DNA of 64,000 bases, from contig NZ_JAHXYR010000002.1 in the NCBI RefSeq assembly GCF_019969845.1, forward strand, positions 62,001 through 126,000. The letters are read 5' to 3'. Each line of letters starts with the position of its first letter. Positions within the stretch are counted from its first letter, which is position 1. The position numbers were made by a program, and so were the translations under genes. Under the pieces are notes generated by a model, which worked only from the letters and a program-made list of their open reading frames with translations, had not been told where the DNA came from and did no database searches. Below are positions 7,874 to 18,098 of the stretch, in pieces. This DNA comes from Sphingobacterium sp. GVS05A (GTDB lineage Bacteria > Bacteroidota > Bacteroidia > Sphingobacteriales > Sphingobacteriaceae).

Positions 7874-10800
7874 ATGTTAAAAAATTCCAAGGGAGACTGT
7901 TCTCCCCACCCCAATGTCAAATACCTTTATGAGCTAATAAGCGAGGCATATGGATCTATTTTAAAAAAAGGCTTTATAAAGTTATGCCTAACCAGTATCC
8001 TGTTAACAATTGCCTTCTTCCAGTCTTCATTGGCCGTAAATGGTCAACAAGTAACCCTTAATAAGAAAAATGCCACACTACTGACTATATTCAACACGAT
8101 CAAACAACAGACTGGCTATGATTTTGTCTACAAAAATGACGTATTGGAGAAAAGTAAACCAGTAGACCTCACTGTAAGTAATGTAACACTGATAAAAGCT
8201 CTTGACCTGTGTTTTGCTGATCAGCCCATTACTTATACAATAAAGAATAAAACCATCATCGTCCAAATGAAAGAAAGTATTGTTCCAGCCTATAAAATAC
8301 AGGAACTTATAATCTCAGGAACTGTCCGTGATTCTTCAAAAGTATTGGCTGGGGTCAGTATCGTGTTAAAAGGGAATACTGGAATTGGAACAACGACCGA
8401 TGCAAATGGAAAATTTCAACTGAAAATACCTCACGATGGTATTCTTGTCTTTCGTTATATAGGCTATAAACCTCAGGAGATAGCAACCAGTGGAAAACAT
8501 GCGATCAATGTCACCATGCAATCGGACGAGGCGAATCTTCAGGAAGTGGTTATCGTCGGATTTGGCCAGCAGCGCAAAGAAAACCTTACCGGCTCCGTAT
8601 CGACAGTTGGGCCAAAAGAACTTACCAACCGTCCTGTGAGTAGTGTGGGGAACGCGCTGCAAGGAACAATGGCTGGAGTCACCGTTACAGCGGCTAGCTC
8701 CGGGCAGCCCGGCCGTGATGCGGCTACGATTCGGGTAAGAGGTATCGGCACGATCAACAACGCCAGTGCCATGGTGGTGGTAGACGGTATGGTCTCCTCC
8801 ATGAACAATGTCAATCCGGATGATATAGAAAGCATATCTGTGCTGAAAGATGCGGCCTCTGCTGCTATCTACGGCTCCCGTGCAGCTAATGGGGTTATCT
8901 TGATCACGACCAAGAAAGGCAAGGCAGGAAAAACTCAACTTACTTATAACAACTACCTTGGCAAACAAAGCGCCACAGGTTTATTTGATTTTCTCCCCTC
9001 CTGGCAGGCAGCTGACCTCTATAATCAGGCCCTCAGCAATGAAGGCCGTCAACCGCGGTATACACAAGAAGAGATCGATAAGTTCCGTGACGGTTCCGAC
9101 CCTTACAATTATCCGAACACCGATTGGTTGGATCTCGCCTATAAAGGAAATGGTTTCCAACAGAACCATTATCTTGGCGTAAATGGTGGTAATGATAAAT
9201 CAAGTTATATGATGTCACTGGGGTATTATGATCAAAATGGCCTGATAAAAAAGACCAACGCGAAAAGGTATACCTCCCGACTGAATCTTCAGACGAAGAT
9301 AAATGATAAGTTAAGTGCACACGGCAACTTGGCCTACACCTTTTCACCTATGGAAGAACCCCAGTCGAGCATGTCCGGTGTTCCGGGCTTTACCCAAGTT
9401 ATCCGTCAGATTAACCGGATTGCTCCGATGATTGCTTATAAATATGAGAACGGGGAATATGGAAGTATCAGTGACGGAAATCCCATGGCCTGGCTCGAAT
9501 CCCCCTCTTTCAACCGTGAAAATTATTATGATTTTGTAGGAAATGTCGGCGCCGATTGGGAAATCATAAAAGGACTCCATTTTAAACCTACTTTGGGATT
9601 TGTTACATCTACCGCCCAGAACAAAACATTTATCGCCGACATCCAATATTATAATGCTGCAGGCGATAAAGCTTTTTATCAGGGACCAAACAAACTCACT
9701 GATAAAAATACGACCTTCCGCCGGACCACCTTACAGGGGCTGTTGGACTACACCAGGAACTTTGGCAACCATAATTTCAAGCTACTTGGCGGTTATTTTC
9801 AGGAGCTTACCCAATATACTGAAAATAGTGCTTATAGGCAGGGATTTCTCAATAATGAGCTGAGTGAAATAAACCTGGGATCAACAGATGGGCAGGTAGC
9901 TACCGGCTACGGTTATGAAATGGGACTACGATCATACTTCGGCCGGTTGAATTATGATTATGAAGGAAAATACCTTTTTGAGGCCAACATACGCTATGAT
10001 GCGACTTCCCGCTTTGCTCCCGACAATCGATGGGGTGCCTTCCCTTCATTCTCCGCTGGTTGGAACCTGAGTAAAGAAGAATTTTTTAAACCTTTAAAAG
10101 AAATCATACCAGCGCTCAAGGTCCGCGGATCCTGGGGTAAACTGGGTAATCAGGAGGTACTGAGCTACTATCCTTATATTACCACAATCAGTGCTGGGCA
10201 GAACTATACTTTTGGGGGGACCTCCTCTACCATCGCAGCGGGTGTGGCACCTACCAATGGAGCCAACAAAGATATACAATGGGAAAGTACCACTACTTAT
10301 GGAGCCGGGATCGATGCATCGTTTCTACAGAACAAATTAGACCTGACCATCGATTGGTTTAACCGAAAAACCAATGATATGTTACTGGCCGTGCCGGTGA
10401 GCGCCGTCTACGGGCTTACCGCCCCCATCCAGAATGCAGGAGCTGTAGAAAACAAGGGCTGGGAGTTTGTGCTTTCCTATAAAGATCGGAAAGGCGATTT
10501 TTCATACAACGGATCGTTTAATATTTCCTTTATTAATAACAAGGTTACCGATCTTCATGGAACTGGCCCACACCTAACAAACACGACCTTCCGGGATGTA
10601 GGCTACCCCATCAATTCGCTTTATGGCTTTATAGCCGAGGGGATTTTCCAGTCACAAGAAGAGGTCAAAAACCACGCTTTACAAAGCAACCGTACGGCCC
10701 CCGGAGACCTGAAATACAAGGATCTGGATGGCAACAATGTGATCGACAGCGATGATAAGCAGTATCTGGGCAACTTTTATCCGAAAACCACTTTTGGGCT

Positions 10801-11260
10801 AACCTTGGGCGGATCGTATAAAAATTTCGACCTGACCCTCTTCTTCCAGGGAGCTGCCAGCGTAAAAACTTATCTGGAAGGGAAACTTGGGGCAGTAAGC
10901 GAGGGCTCTACGAAACCTACTTCAGCGTTATTAGACTCCTGGACGCCTGATAATCCCGGAGCTTCGCTTCCACGAATTTTATACTCCCAGATACAGAACA
11001 GTGCGATAGACAACCCGTCTTCCTTCTGGGTGAAAGATGGATCCTACATACGGTTAAAGAATCTCCAGGTGGGATATAATTTTACGAACCTGGCAAAAAA
11101 ACTGGGTGTTAGCCGGGCACGCATCTATTATAGCGGCCAGAACATACTGACCTTCAGCGGACTTTACGACTGGATCGACCCGGAGGCATCCTATAGCAGT
11201 GGCATATATTACTATCCGCAGGTGAAACTCCACACCATAGGTTTGAACGTAACTTTTTAA
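7874..11260 (+). CDS. SusC/RagA TonB-linked receptor with STN signalling domain
   Basis: An 1128-residue outer-membrane receptor. After a signal segment (around KLCLTSILLTIAFFQSSLA), an STN domain spans about residues 60-130 (VTLNKKNATLLTIFNTI). A carboxypeptidase-regulatory-like beta-sandwich follows (ISGTVRDSSKVLAG). The TonB box/plug begins at LQEVVIVGFGQQRKENLTGS, and a 22-strand-type barrel makes up the rest, ending TIGLNVTF. The STN domain and the neighbouring sigma/FecR genes mark it as a signalling transporter that turns on its own operon when its glycan arrives. It is 19 bases upstream of its SusD partner. Confidence 0.95.
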   Translation: MLKNSKGDCSPHPNVKYLYELISEAYGSILKKGFIKLCLTSILLTIAFFQSSLAVNGQQVTLNKKNATLLTIFNTIKQQTGYDFVYKNDVLEKSKPVDLTVSNVTLIKALDLCFADQPITYTIKNKTIIVQMKESIVPAYKIQELIISGTVRDSSKVLAGVSIVLKGNTGIGTTTDANGKFQLKIPHDGILVFRYIGYKPQEIATSGKHAINVTMQSDEANLQEVVIVGFGQQRKENLTGSVSTVGPKELTNRPVSSVGNALQGTMAGVTVTAASSGQPGRDAATIRVRGIGTINNASAMVVVDGMVSSMNNVNPDDIESISVLKDAASAAIYGSRAANGVILITTKKGKAGKTQLTYNNYLGKQSATGLFDFLPSWQAADLYNQALSNEGRQPRYTQEEIDKFRDGSDPYNYPNTDWLDLAYKGNGFQQNHYLGVNGGNDKSSYMMSLGYYDQNGLIKKTNAKRYTSRLNLQTKINDKLSAHGNLAYTFSPMEEPQSSMSGVPGFTQVIRQINRIAPMIAYKYENGEYGSISDGNPMAWLESPSFNRENYYDFVGNVGADWEIIKGLHFKPTLGFVTSTAQNKTFIADIQYYNAAGDKAFYQGPNKLTDKNTTFRRTTLQGLLDYTRNFGNHNFKLLGGYFQELTQYTENSAYRQGFLNNELSEINLGSTDGQVATGYGYEMGLRSYFGRLNYDYEGKYLFEANIRYDATSRFAPDNRWGAFPSFSAGWNLSKEEFFKPLKEIIPALKVRGSWGKLGNQEVLSYYPYITTISAGQNYTFGGTSSTIAAGVAPTNGANKDIQWESTTTYGAGIDASFLQNKLDLTIDWFNRKTNDMLLAVPVSAVYGLTAPIQNAGAVENKGWEFVLSYKDRKGDFSYNGSFNISFINNKVTDLHGTGPHLTNTTFRDVGYPINSLYGFIAEGIFQSQEEVKNHALQSNRTAPGDLKYKDLDGNNVIDSDDKQYLGNFYPKTTFGLTLGGSYKNFDLTLFFQGAASVKTYLEGKLGAVSEGSTKPTSALLDSWTPDNPGASLPRILYSQIQNSAIDNPSSFWVKDGSYIRLKNLQVGYNFTNLAKKLGVSRARIYYSGQNILTFSGLYDWIDPEASYSSGIYYYPQVKLHTIGLNVTF

Positions 11261-11279
11261 TATCCAAAGCGTAATCAAC

Positions 11280-12869
11280 ATGAAAAAACACACATATCTC
11301 TTATTTTTTTTCCTTGTCGGTTTGCTTCCGGCATGCCAGAAGGACCTTCTAGACAAAAATCCCAAAGATGCCTACAGCAACTCTTCCCTATGGTCTTCCG
11401 AAGCTGATGCCCAGGCAGCCCTGAACGGTGTATACAGCAGTTGGGATGATAATTACCAGATCCTCTATATGGATGCCATTTCGGACAACGCATACAGCCA
11501 GTATTACTGGGAAGGCTATACCAGCTTGGGAAACGGCAGCGCCAGCCCTTCCGACACCTGGGTAACCGACCGATGGAGCCCTGCTTATTCGGCTGTCCTG
11601 AAATGCAACTGGTTTCTGGAAAATGTAGACCAGACCCCGATGGATGAGGCAAAGAAAACACAGATGAAAGCAGAAGCCCGTTTCCTCCGTGCGTATCAAT
11701 ATTACACCTTGACGCAGCTTTATGGCGATGTCCCTTTAGCTACCAAAATGCTCAGTCAGGACGAGGCCAATACCATTAACAGAACCCCCGTTACCGAGGT
11801 ACAGCAGTTTGTGCTGGATGAACTCGGGGCTATAGCACCGGAACTGCCGGTAAGCTATTCGGGCAATGAGGTGGGAAAGATCACCCGGGGTGCTGCGCTG
11901 TCCCTAAAAGCCCGTCTGGAGTTATATACTGCACGGTACGCTGACTGCATTACGACAAGCGAGCAGATTATGGCGTTGGGATATTCACTCTTTTCTTCCT
12001 ACGCTGATCTCTTTCGTATACAGAATGAAAACAATCGTGAAGTTATTCTGGACATTCAGTACCGGGCAAATGACCATCCCAATTCAAACCTGGGCGTCAT
12101 GCCCTCTTCAACCTTCGGTGGATGGGGCTCGCTATGCCCCACTCAGGCTTTAGTAGATTCTTATGAAATGAGTAATGGAAAGACCATTGCTGAACTCAAT
12201 TCAGGCTATGATGAAAAGGAACCCTATAAAAATCGGGATCCCCGTTTAAGTGCGTCGATTGCCTTTCCGGGACAGCTTTATGAGGGAAAATATTATAACC
12301 CGATAGAGAGCAATTCGGGCGATTACTACAATGGTGGAAATAATTCCAAAACTGGATACCTATACAAAAAATTCACTTCCGATTTATCTGACTATGATGA
12401 TATATGGAATACAGGCTTGAACATGATTGTCATCCGTTATGCAGAAGTGCTGCTGACCTATGCCGAGGCCAAAATCGAAACCGGAGCCATAGACAACAGT
12501 GTATATGATGCAATTGATGCGGTCAGGCAACGGGCCGGAATGCCTAAAGTGAACCGGTCTGTCTATGCCGGTCAAACAGCCATGCGCGAACTGGTAAGAA
12601 GAGAACGAAGAGTAGAATTTGCTTTGGAAGGTTTGCGATGGTTTGACATTAAACGCTGGAAAATAGGACCGCAGGTACGCGAAGGAAAAGTATATGGTAC
12701 TCGTCTGGGAAAAGTCGATCCAAAAACAGGAGCTTTGACCCTTTCAGGTGATCATGTCGAGGTAGAGTCCAGAACATTTGATGCCGGGAGGGATTATCTT
12801 TGGCCTATTCCCAGAAAGGAAACGGATGTAAACAACAACCTCGGGCAAAACCCGGGTTATCCTAATTAG
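11280..12869 (+). CDS. SusD/RagB surface glycan-binding lipoprotein
   Basis: A 529-residue lipoprotein with lipobox LPAC at the signal end. It shows the SusD hallmarks: a TPR-like helical core (AEARFLRAYQYYTLTQLYGDVPL), the RGAALSLKARLELYT segment, and a C-terminal RRVEFALEGLRWFDIKRW block followed by LGQNPGYPN. Together with the upstream SusC it forms the lid-and-barrel uptake complex. The substrate cannot be read from the sequence; the downstream GH2 enzyme suggests a galactose- or uronate-type beta-linkage. Confidence 0.95.
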   Translation: MKKHTYLLFFFLVGLLPACQKDLLDKNPKDAYSNSSLWSSEADAQAALNGVYSSWDDNYQILYMDAISDNAYSQYYWEGYTSLGNGSASPSDTWVTDRWSPAYSAVLKCNWFLENVDQTPMDEAKKTQMKAEARFLRAYQYYTLTQLYGDVPLATKMLSQDEANTINRTPVTEVQQFVLDELGAIAPELPVSYSGNEVGKITRGAALSLKARLELYTARYADCITTSEQIMALGYSLFSSYADLFRIQNENNREVILDIQYRANDHPNSNLGVMPSSTFGGWGSLCPTQALVDSYEMSNGKTIAELNSGYDEKEPYKNRDPRLSASIAFPGQLYEGKYYNPIESNSGDYYNGGNNSKTGYLYKKFTSDLSDYDDIWNTGLNMIVIRYAEVLLTYAEAKIETGAIDNSVYDAIDAVRQRAGMPKVNRSVYAGQTAMRELVRRERRVEFALEGLRWFDIKRWKIGPQVREGKVYGTRLGKVDPKTGALTLSGDHVEVESRTFDAGRDYLWPIPRKETDVNNNLGQNPGYPN

Positions 12870-12875
12870 TGCATC

Positions 12876-12921
12876 GTAGCCATCAGCTGGAGAAATTTAG
12901 CACGGATGGCTACTTTTTTTT
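12876..12921 (+). terminator. Terminator after susCD
   Basis: GTAGCCATC (12876-12884) pairs with GATGGCTAC (12905-12913) and is followed by a T-run. It separates the SusCD operon from the GH2 gene, which would then need its own promoter or read-through. Confidence 0.85.
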
Positions 12922-13018
12922 ACAAAGAAACAGACTATTTTCACAAATTATTTGTCACTAACAAAGTTATTTTCTGACTGTTTTAACAAGAACTAAAGAG
13001 AGTGTCCCCATTTTTTAC

Positions 13019-15964
13019 ATGAAAAAAATAAATTACATCTTGCTCACCTTATCATTATGGGCTATATGCTCGTTATCGTTTGCAAAGAATAAACAATCTG
13101 CAAGAACAGTCCTTGATATGAACGCCAATTGGGCGTTTTATCGGGGAGATATAGATCAGGCAATGGAGACAAATTATGATGATAGTAAATGGCAAGCAGT
13201 CAGCATACCACATGTTATGCGATTGGAGCCAAAACACAGCGGCGGTAGTGTATTCCAGGGTACAGGATGGTATCGCCGTTATTTTCACCTTTCCGGCAAG
13301 CTACAAAATAAAAGAGTCATCCTTCAATTTGAGGGAGTTCAAACGAATTGTACAGTCTTTCTTAATGGAGAAAAAATAGCTCAACATGCTGGCGGATACA
13401 TAGGTTTTGTGGTTGATATAACGCCGTATATCCAATATGATAAAGATAACATACTTGCGATCCGCGTTAACAATATGGATGATGGCCTGACGCCCCCCGG
13501 CAAGCCCATGCAAAAGCTTGATTTTAATTATTATGGCGGAATCTACCGTGATGTGAAGATGATTATTACCAATAAAACTTACATTTCGGATCCAATGGAA
13601 ACAGAGATCGTAGGCGGAGGTGGAGTTTTAGTGAGCTTTCCAACGGTTACGAAAGAAAAGGCAACAATTAGTTGCCGAACCCATATAGTAAACAGCAAAA
13701 CTCATTCGATCTCCAAATTACGATTGGAGACAATGCTATTGGATAATACTGGAAAAATCGTCGCACGAACCAATAGTAAGGCACACATGCCTTCCGGTGA
13801 TTCAACTTTTGCCCACAATCTCGAGGTTTTTAATCCGCAATTATGGTCTCCCGACCATCCGTTTCGATACAGGTTAGTATCACGGGTTTATGACAAAGAT
13901 ATCTTGATTGACGAGGTAAACACTTGGATAGGAATAAGGAGATTCGGCTTTCGTTCACCTGCGGGTAAAGCCGACGGTTTTTATCTAAATGGCAAAAAAC
14001 TGTATCTCCGAGGAGCCAACCGGCATCAGGCGTTTCCTTATGTAGGAGATGCTGCTAGCAATTCTATGCAATATCGGGATGCTATGCTACTGAAGAAAGG
14101 AGGATTTAATGCGGTAAGAGCAGCGCACTATCCGCCATCACCAGCATTTCTGGATGCTTGTGATTCTCTCGGACTTTTGGTCATCGAATGCCAGCCAGGT
14201 TGGCAATATTTCAACGACGATAAACTATTTATCGAACGTACATATCGTGATATACGCAAAATGATCAGAAGAGACCGTAATCATCCCTCTATTTTTTTAT
14301 GGGAGACATCGCTCAACGAGTCTCCAACTCCGGCATCCTGGATGATGAAGGCGGTAAAGATCGCACACGATGAGTTGCCCGGTGACCAGCTATTTACAGC
14401 AGATGATCTAAATAATAGAAGTCAGCCCTTCTATGACGTGTTTTATAAAGTAATCGATCCTGACGGAACTGACCCATTGCCCAGCAGCCCTTCATTGACG
14501 AGGGAGTGGGGTGATGCATGGTTTGCGGATGCCAGTAAAGAGAATGGATTACGTGCGTCGAGGCGCTATGGAGATAAAGGATTAATTAATCAATCTATGT
14601 TGCGGCAGAATGCACTCAATGGGGAAAAAGAAGAATCTCTCGGAGGCTATTGGGATCACGCAGGTCTAGATGCCAATCCACGTATAGGTGGATATTTTCT
14701 TTGGAGTTTCAACGATTATACACGCGGTTATGATCCTGTCACGGCATTTAGCGGAGTTGTTGATTTAGACCGATACCCAAAATTTGGCTACTATCAAATG
14801 AAAGCGATGCAGGATGCCAGGAATCCAACTTATGGCCCCATTGTGCATATAGCAACGCACAACACAAGGAAGGATCTTGATACTAATATCATCGTTTTCT
14901 CAAATTGTGACACGGTCAGGCTATTTAGAAATAACAAACTTGTGGGGGAAAAAACTAGGGAAAACAATTCGGTAACTGCACCATTTATTTATAAAAAAGG
15001 AGGCAGCCCGTATTTTCGTTTTGAATTAAAAGATTATGAGCCGGGAGAACTAAAAGCGGAGGGAATATTGGATGGAGGTATTGTTTGTACCCATCAGGTC
15101 TCGACTGCTGCATCACCACATCACCTAAAAATTGAATTCGCGGATCAGGGCATCGCCCCTTTGGCTGGAGGATCAGATATGATTCCAGTTTATATTAAAG
15201 TTTATGATGAAAAAGGAAATTTGGTAAGCTCGCCAGACCAAGCGGATGCAATTCCAGTTAAGCTTGTGGTCTCAGGAAAAGGTCGTCTGATAGGTGGAAA
15301 TAATCATCATACGGGAGTTTCTCCACAATTTACCGAAGGTGGCATCGCATATGCACTTATACGTACAATGGCTGAGGCAGGTCAAGTTATTATCGAAGCA
15401 AGTAGTGATGGATTACAATCCGCAACTGCCAAAATAGAAAGTATTCCCTCTAATCAGGATCAGGTTCCTGACGGGAAACGATATATCTGGATGAGTGAAC
15501 ATGATAATTTTCATGCTGAAAATATAGATACCATAAAATTACCGCACAAAAGGGAAACGTTAAATCTTTCTGCAGCCTCCGTTGAGATAGATGGAATTCC
15601 AGTGGATTCACTAAAGGTCATCATCGATAGAAACCTCACTAGTTCCTGGCGAGCTGATAAGTTAAAACTCCCGATTGCAATTTCTATAGATCTCGGAGAT
15701 AGCTATGATCTGGATACCTACCGTATTTATTGGGGAAAGGATAGTGATTGGTATCTTTATTCGTTGGAATCATCTACTGATGGGGCTAAATGGTCACCAA
15801 TAGGCAGTCACCTATCCTCCTCGGGGCAAGATTACAGTTCCAAGAGCATAAAGCAGCTACGGGTTCGCTACATCCGCTTTTTAATCGAAGGAATTAAACC
15901 TGAAAATAGCATTGTGGCCGTGAGAGAAATTGAGTTCTCTGGCAAAAAGTCTGATTTGCTGTAG
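13019..15964 (+). CDS. Glycoside hydrolase family 2 enzyme with C-terminal discoidin domain
   Basis: A 981-residue secreted enzyme with signal peptide ending SLSFA. A jelly-roll sugar-binding domain (about 35-190), an Ig-like domain and a TIM barrel follow in GH2 order. The acid/base glutamate is E434 in LNESP and the nucleophile is E496 in TREWGDAW. A C-terminal F5/8 type C (discoidin) carbohydrate-binding module occupies about 850-975, with LRVRYIRFLIEG near its end. The call is a beta-galactosidase/beta-glucuronidase-type GH2; the exact sugar is not determined. It lies downstream of the SusCD pair and converges with a protease that also ends in a discoidin domain. Confidence 0.9.
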   Translation: MKKINYILLTLSLWAICSLSFAKNKQSARTVLDMNANWAFYRGDIDQAMETNYDDSKWQAVSIPHVMRLEPKHSGGSVFQGTGWYRRYFHLSGKLQNKRVILQFEGVQTNCTVFLNGEKIAQHAGGYIGFVVDITPYIQYDKDNILAIRVNNMDDGLTPPGKPMQKLDFNYYGGIYRDVKMIITNKTYISDPMETEIVGGGGVLVSFPTVTKEKATISCRTHIVNSKTHSISKLRLETMLLDNTGKIVARTNSKAHMPSGDSTFAHNLEVFNPQLWSPDHPFRYRLVSRVYDKDILIDEVNTWIGIRRFGFRSPAGKADGFYLNGKKLYLRGANRHQAFPYVGDAASNSMQYRDAMLLKKGGFNAVRAAHYPPSPAFLDACDSLGLLVIECQPGWQYFNDDKLFIERTYRDIRKMIRRDRNHPSIFLWETSLNESPTPASWMMKAVKIAHDELPGDQLFTADDLNNRSQPFYDVFYKVIDPDGTDPLPSSPSLTREWGDAWFADASKENGLRASRRYGDKGLINQSMLRQNALNGEKEESLGGYWDHAGLDANPRIGGYFLWSFNDYTRGYDPVTAFSGVVDLDRYPKFGYYQMKAMQDARNPTYGPIVHIATHNTRKDLDTNIIVFSNCDTVRLFRNNKLVGEKTRENNSVTAPFIYKKGGSPYFRFELKDYEPGELKAEGILDGGIVCTHQVSTAASPHHLKIEFADQGIAPLAGGSDMIPVYIKVYDEKGNLVSSPDQADAIPVKLVVSGKGRLIGGNNHHTGVSPQFTEGGIAYALIRTMAEAGQVIIEASSDGLQSATAKIESIPSNQDQVPDGKRYIWMSEHDNFHAENIDTIKLPHKRETLNLSAASVEIDGIPVDSLKVIIDRNLTSSWRADKLKLPIAISIDLGDSYDLDTYRIYWGKDSDWYLYSLESSTDGAKWSPIGSHLSSSGQDYSSKSIKQLRVRYIRFLIEGIKPENSIVAVREIEFSGKKSDLL

Positions 15965-15967
15965 TAT

Positions 15968-16013
15968 TTATAGCATCAACGTTGATGGTCAGAATCAGCG
16001 TTGATGCTATAAA
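15968..16013. terminator. Bidirectional terminator between convergent genes
   Basis: TTTATAGCATCAACG pairs with CGTTGATGCTATAAA around a loop of about 17 bases. The stem is flanked by A- and T-rich sequence on both sides, so it can end both the GH2 gene and the minus-strand metalloprotease gene. Confidence 0.85.
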
Positions 16014-16028
16014 AATTTAGTCACCGGA

Positions 16029-17579
16029 TCAGTAAAGACCCAGTTCAGCAATTGCTGCGAACTGTTCCCCATCACGGGCATCAATAGCTTTTATTTTAAG
16101 AAACCTCAATGAAACTGGTGTCATAAAATCTAAATATTGTGGACCATTGAAATTGGGAACCTCATAATTTCCAGCCTGGTTAAAGCTTACCCCATCGATA
16201 CTGTAAGAAACTTCAATATTTTTAACAGCACGTGACAATCCACTGCGATGTGTATAGCTTAATCCATGAGCAGTTTTGGTGGATCCTAAATCTATTACTA
16301 ATTCATGTGGAAAAGCTGTTTCGTTGGCCGACCATCTAGAATGCCAATAGCTCGAAGAATTGCCATCGATAACATTTGTCGCCGCTCCATCTTCTTCAGC
16401 TGTTTCTTCAGAACTGAAAGTATGTACTTGCCAACCTTGCTTGCTTAGCTCTGAACGGGTACTGAAATTCATTATTGGTATATTGTTACCGAACTTATAG
16501 TTGTAAGTGAAAGTAGAAATGATCCCGTTCTCATGGACAAATCTCAGCCTTAGATCGTACAATGAGTCTCCTTTGTATTGTAAATCTGAAATTTTCATTT
16601 CAACATAAAAACTATCAACGCCAATGGTTTTTGATTCCCATGTTATCGCATTGTAATCTCCACCTCCTTCGGGATCATTGTAATATGCAATACTATTGAT
16701 CTTATTTGATGCATGAAACTTACCCGAAACAACTATGGCTTCTTTTGTTGCGTCATATTTGGCGTGAATACGATCAATTTCCGCATTCGCAGCATCGTAA
16801 TAAGTTTTGCTATCCTTATTGAAGATCTGGTTTGCATTCAAAATTGCAGCATCTGCAGCTGTTAAAAGGGTCCCTTCTTTTCCCAAACTATAATTGCCAT
16901 ATCCCATCAGGGCGGTTCCTAGTGTTGATTTATCAGAAACTTTTTCTGAATTGTGCGGGAGGTTTAACCCGTGGCCTAGTTCATGAGCTAAACCACCAAA
17001 CCACCCTGTAAATTGGTTATTGCCCAAACCGATATTGGCAATATTAAAATCTTCATAATCTAGTGCATAACACCACCTCCCTGTTCCGTAAAACGGTCCG
17101 CCTGTGGCTGTACCATCTTGCCTAAATTCATATCTAGGAATAATAATAAGGGTGTGATCGCTCGTCTTATCTGAGGGGTGAGCTTCAAACCATGCATTGA
17201 CCTCCTCTGCTACTGCTCCACTTCCTCCCTCGTATGGATAGGCACTTTTGGGTTTCGTACCCCTAATTGTTATGATCTTGATCAGACTATCACTATTAAC
17301 GAACATCCCAAAAGTTTTATTTGTATATCCATTTCTGGTCATCTCACTTTTATAAAATTGCCTGACCCATAACATGATATCGCTTATCCGACGTTGGTAG
17401 TCGGGCAACGTATCTAAATCATTGGGAACAAAATAAACAATATTTAAGTTTCTAGTTCTATCACTACTAAAACCGTCGGGGGTATGTACTGTGTTTGGAT
17501 CTACAGGGTGTAAATCTTTTTTGCATGCACTAAAAAAGGATACTGCAATTAATATAAATGGGATTATTTTTTTCATCAT
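16029..17579 (-). CDS. Secreted metzincin-type metalloprotease with discoidin domain
   Basis: A lipoprotein of about 516 residues (lipobox FSAC). The zinc site is HELGHGLNLPH, with H199, E200, H203 and H209 counted from the chosen start. A Met-turn follows in ALMGYGNYS, which together define a metzincin. The usual Gly of HExxHxxGxxH is Asn here; Asn can adopt the same left-handed turn, so activity is possible. The C-terminus (about 380-516) is an F5/8 type C domain (HELVIDLGSTKTAHGL, then SLRFLKIKAIDARDG). The start at 17579 (tandem ATGs) is preferred over the ATG at 17606 because it places the signal peptide at the N-terminus. A glycoprotein- or mucin-type target is an inference from the discoidin module. 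Confidence 0.85.
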   Translation of the reverse strand: MMKKIIPFILIAVSFFSACKKDLHPVDPNTVHTPDGFSSDRTRNLNIVYFVPNDLDTLPDYQRRISDIMLWVRQFYKSEMTRNGYTNKTFGMFVNSDSLIKIITIRGTKPKSAYPYEGGSGAVAEEVNAWFEAHPSDKTSDHTLIIIPRYEFRQDGTATGGPFYGTGRWCYALDYEDFNIANIGLGNNQFTGWFGGLAHELGHGLNLPHNSEKVSDKSTLGTALMGYGNYSLGKEGTLLTAADAAILNANQIFNKDSKTYYDAANAEIDRIHAKYDATKEAIVVSGKFHASNKINSIAYYNDPEGGGDYNAITWESKTIGVDSFYVEMKISDLQYKGDSLYDLRLRFVHENGIISTFTYNYKFGNNIPIMNFSTRSELSKQGWQVHTFSSEETAEEDGAATNVIDGNSSSYWHSRWSANETAFPHELVIDLGSTKTAHGLSYTHRSGLSRAVKNIEVSYSIDGVSFNQAGNYEVPNFNGPQYLDFMTPVSLRFLKIKAIDARDGEQFAAIAELGLY

Positions 17580-18098
17580 TTTAAATTTAATTTGGTCTAT
17601 TTTCATGGATTAGACACTTTAGGGAGCCAACAATTGTTTTATTTAAATGGTCAAAAATTTAGAGGCAAATTTTATAGCACTCAAAACTTCGAATTCCCAT
17701 GATCAGTCAGTATAATTGTAATTTGAAAACAATTCTCTTATTTCTTGATCTGATCAAAATATCTCTAGCTTTTTGAGTCCGATTGTATTTAATCTTTTTT
17801 ATGGGTCAGACATATCCCTCCTTTCATTAAGGTTAAGCCTATTGTAATACTTCAGCATTGACAACAGAATTTTTAAAGTTTTTTGTTAAGCTTAACTGGT
17901 CTATAAACAATCATATAGTGTATGTGTAAAAAAGAGTTAGTTCCCCCCAATCGTTGCCAAAATTTTATTATAAACTGGTAAAGGTAGCTTGAGCTTATGC
18001 ACGCATTCGGAAATATTAATCAATAATTCCCCTTATAAGCCGCGATTCTATTATGGCAATATTCAGGCAATTCCCTTTAAATTTCATTATTTTTGAGC
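17580..18098. other. Spacer with minus-strand G6 motif and one perfect palindrome
   Basis: About 520 bases without a gene. On the minus strand a TTGGGGGGAACTAACT motif at 17935-17950 resembles the G6 elements at 798 and 3517, and a less perfect -7-like TTGTTTA follows about 40 bases later. A 13-base palindrome TTGATCTGATCAA is at 17745-17757. Either could serve the metalloprotease gene, which would then have a leader of about 300 bases. Confidence 0.4.

Noticed and set aside
8366..8968. 200-codon open frame antisense to the first susC gene
   Set aside because: Fully inside a strongly coding gene on the other strand; its His/Arg/Ser-rich sequence is a reading shadow.
17745..17757. TTGATCTGATCAA palindrome as a Crp/Fnr site
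   Set aside because: The half-sites are separated by three bases instead of four, and it lies far from the nitrogen genes, before a protease gene.
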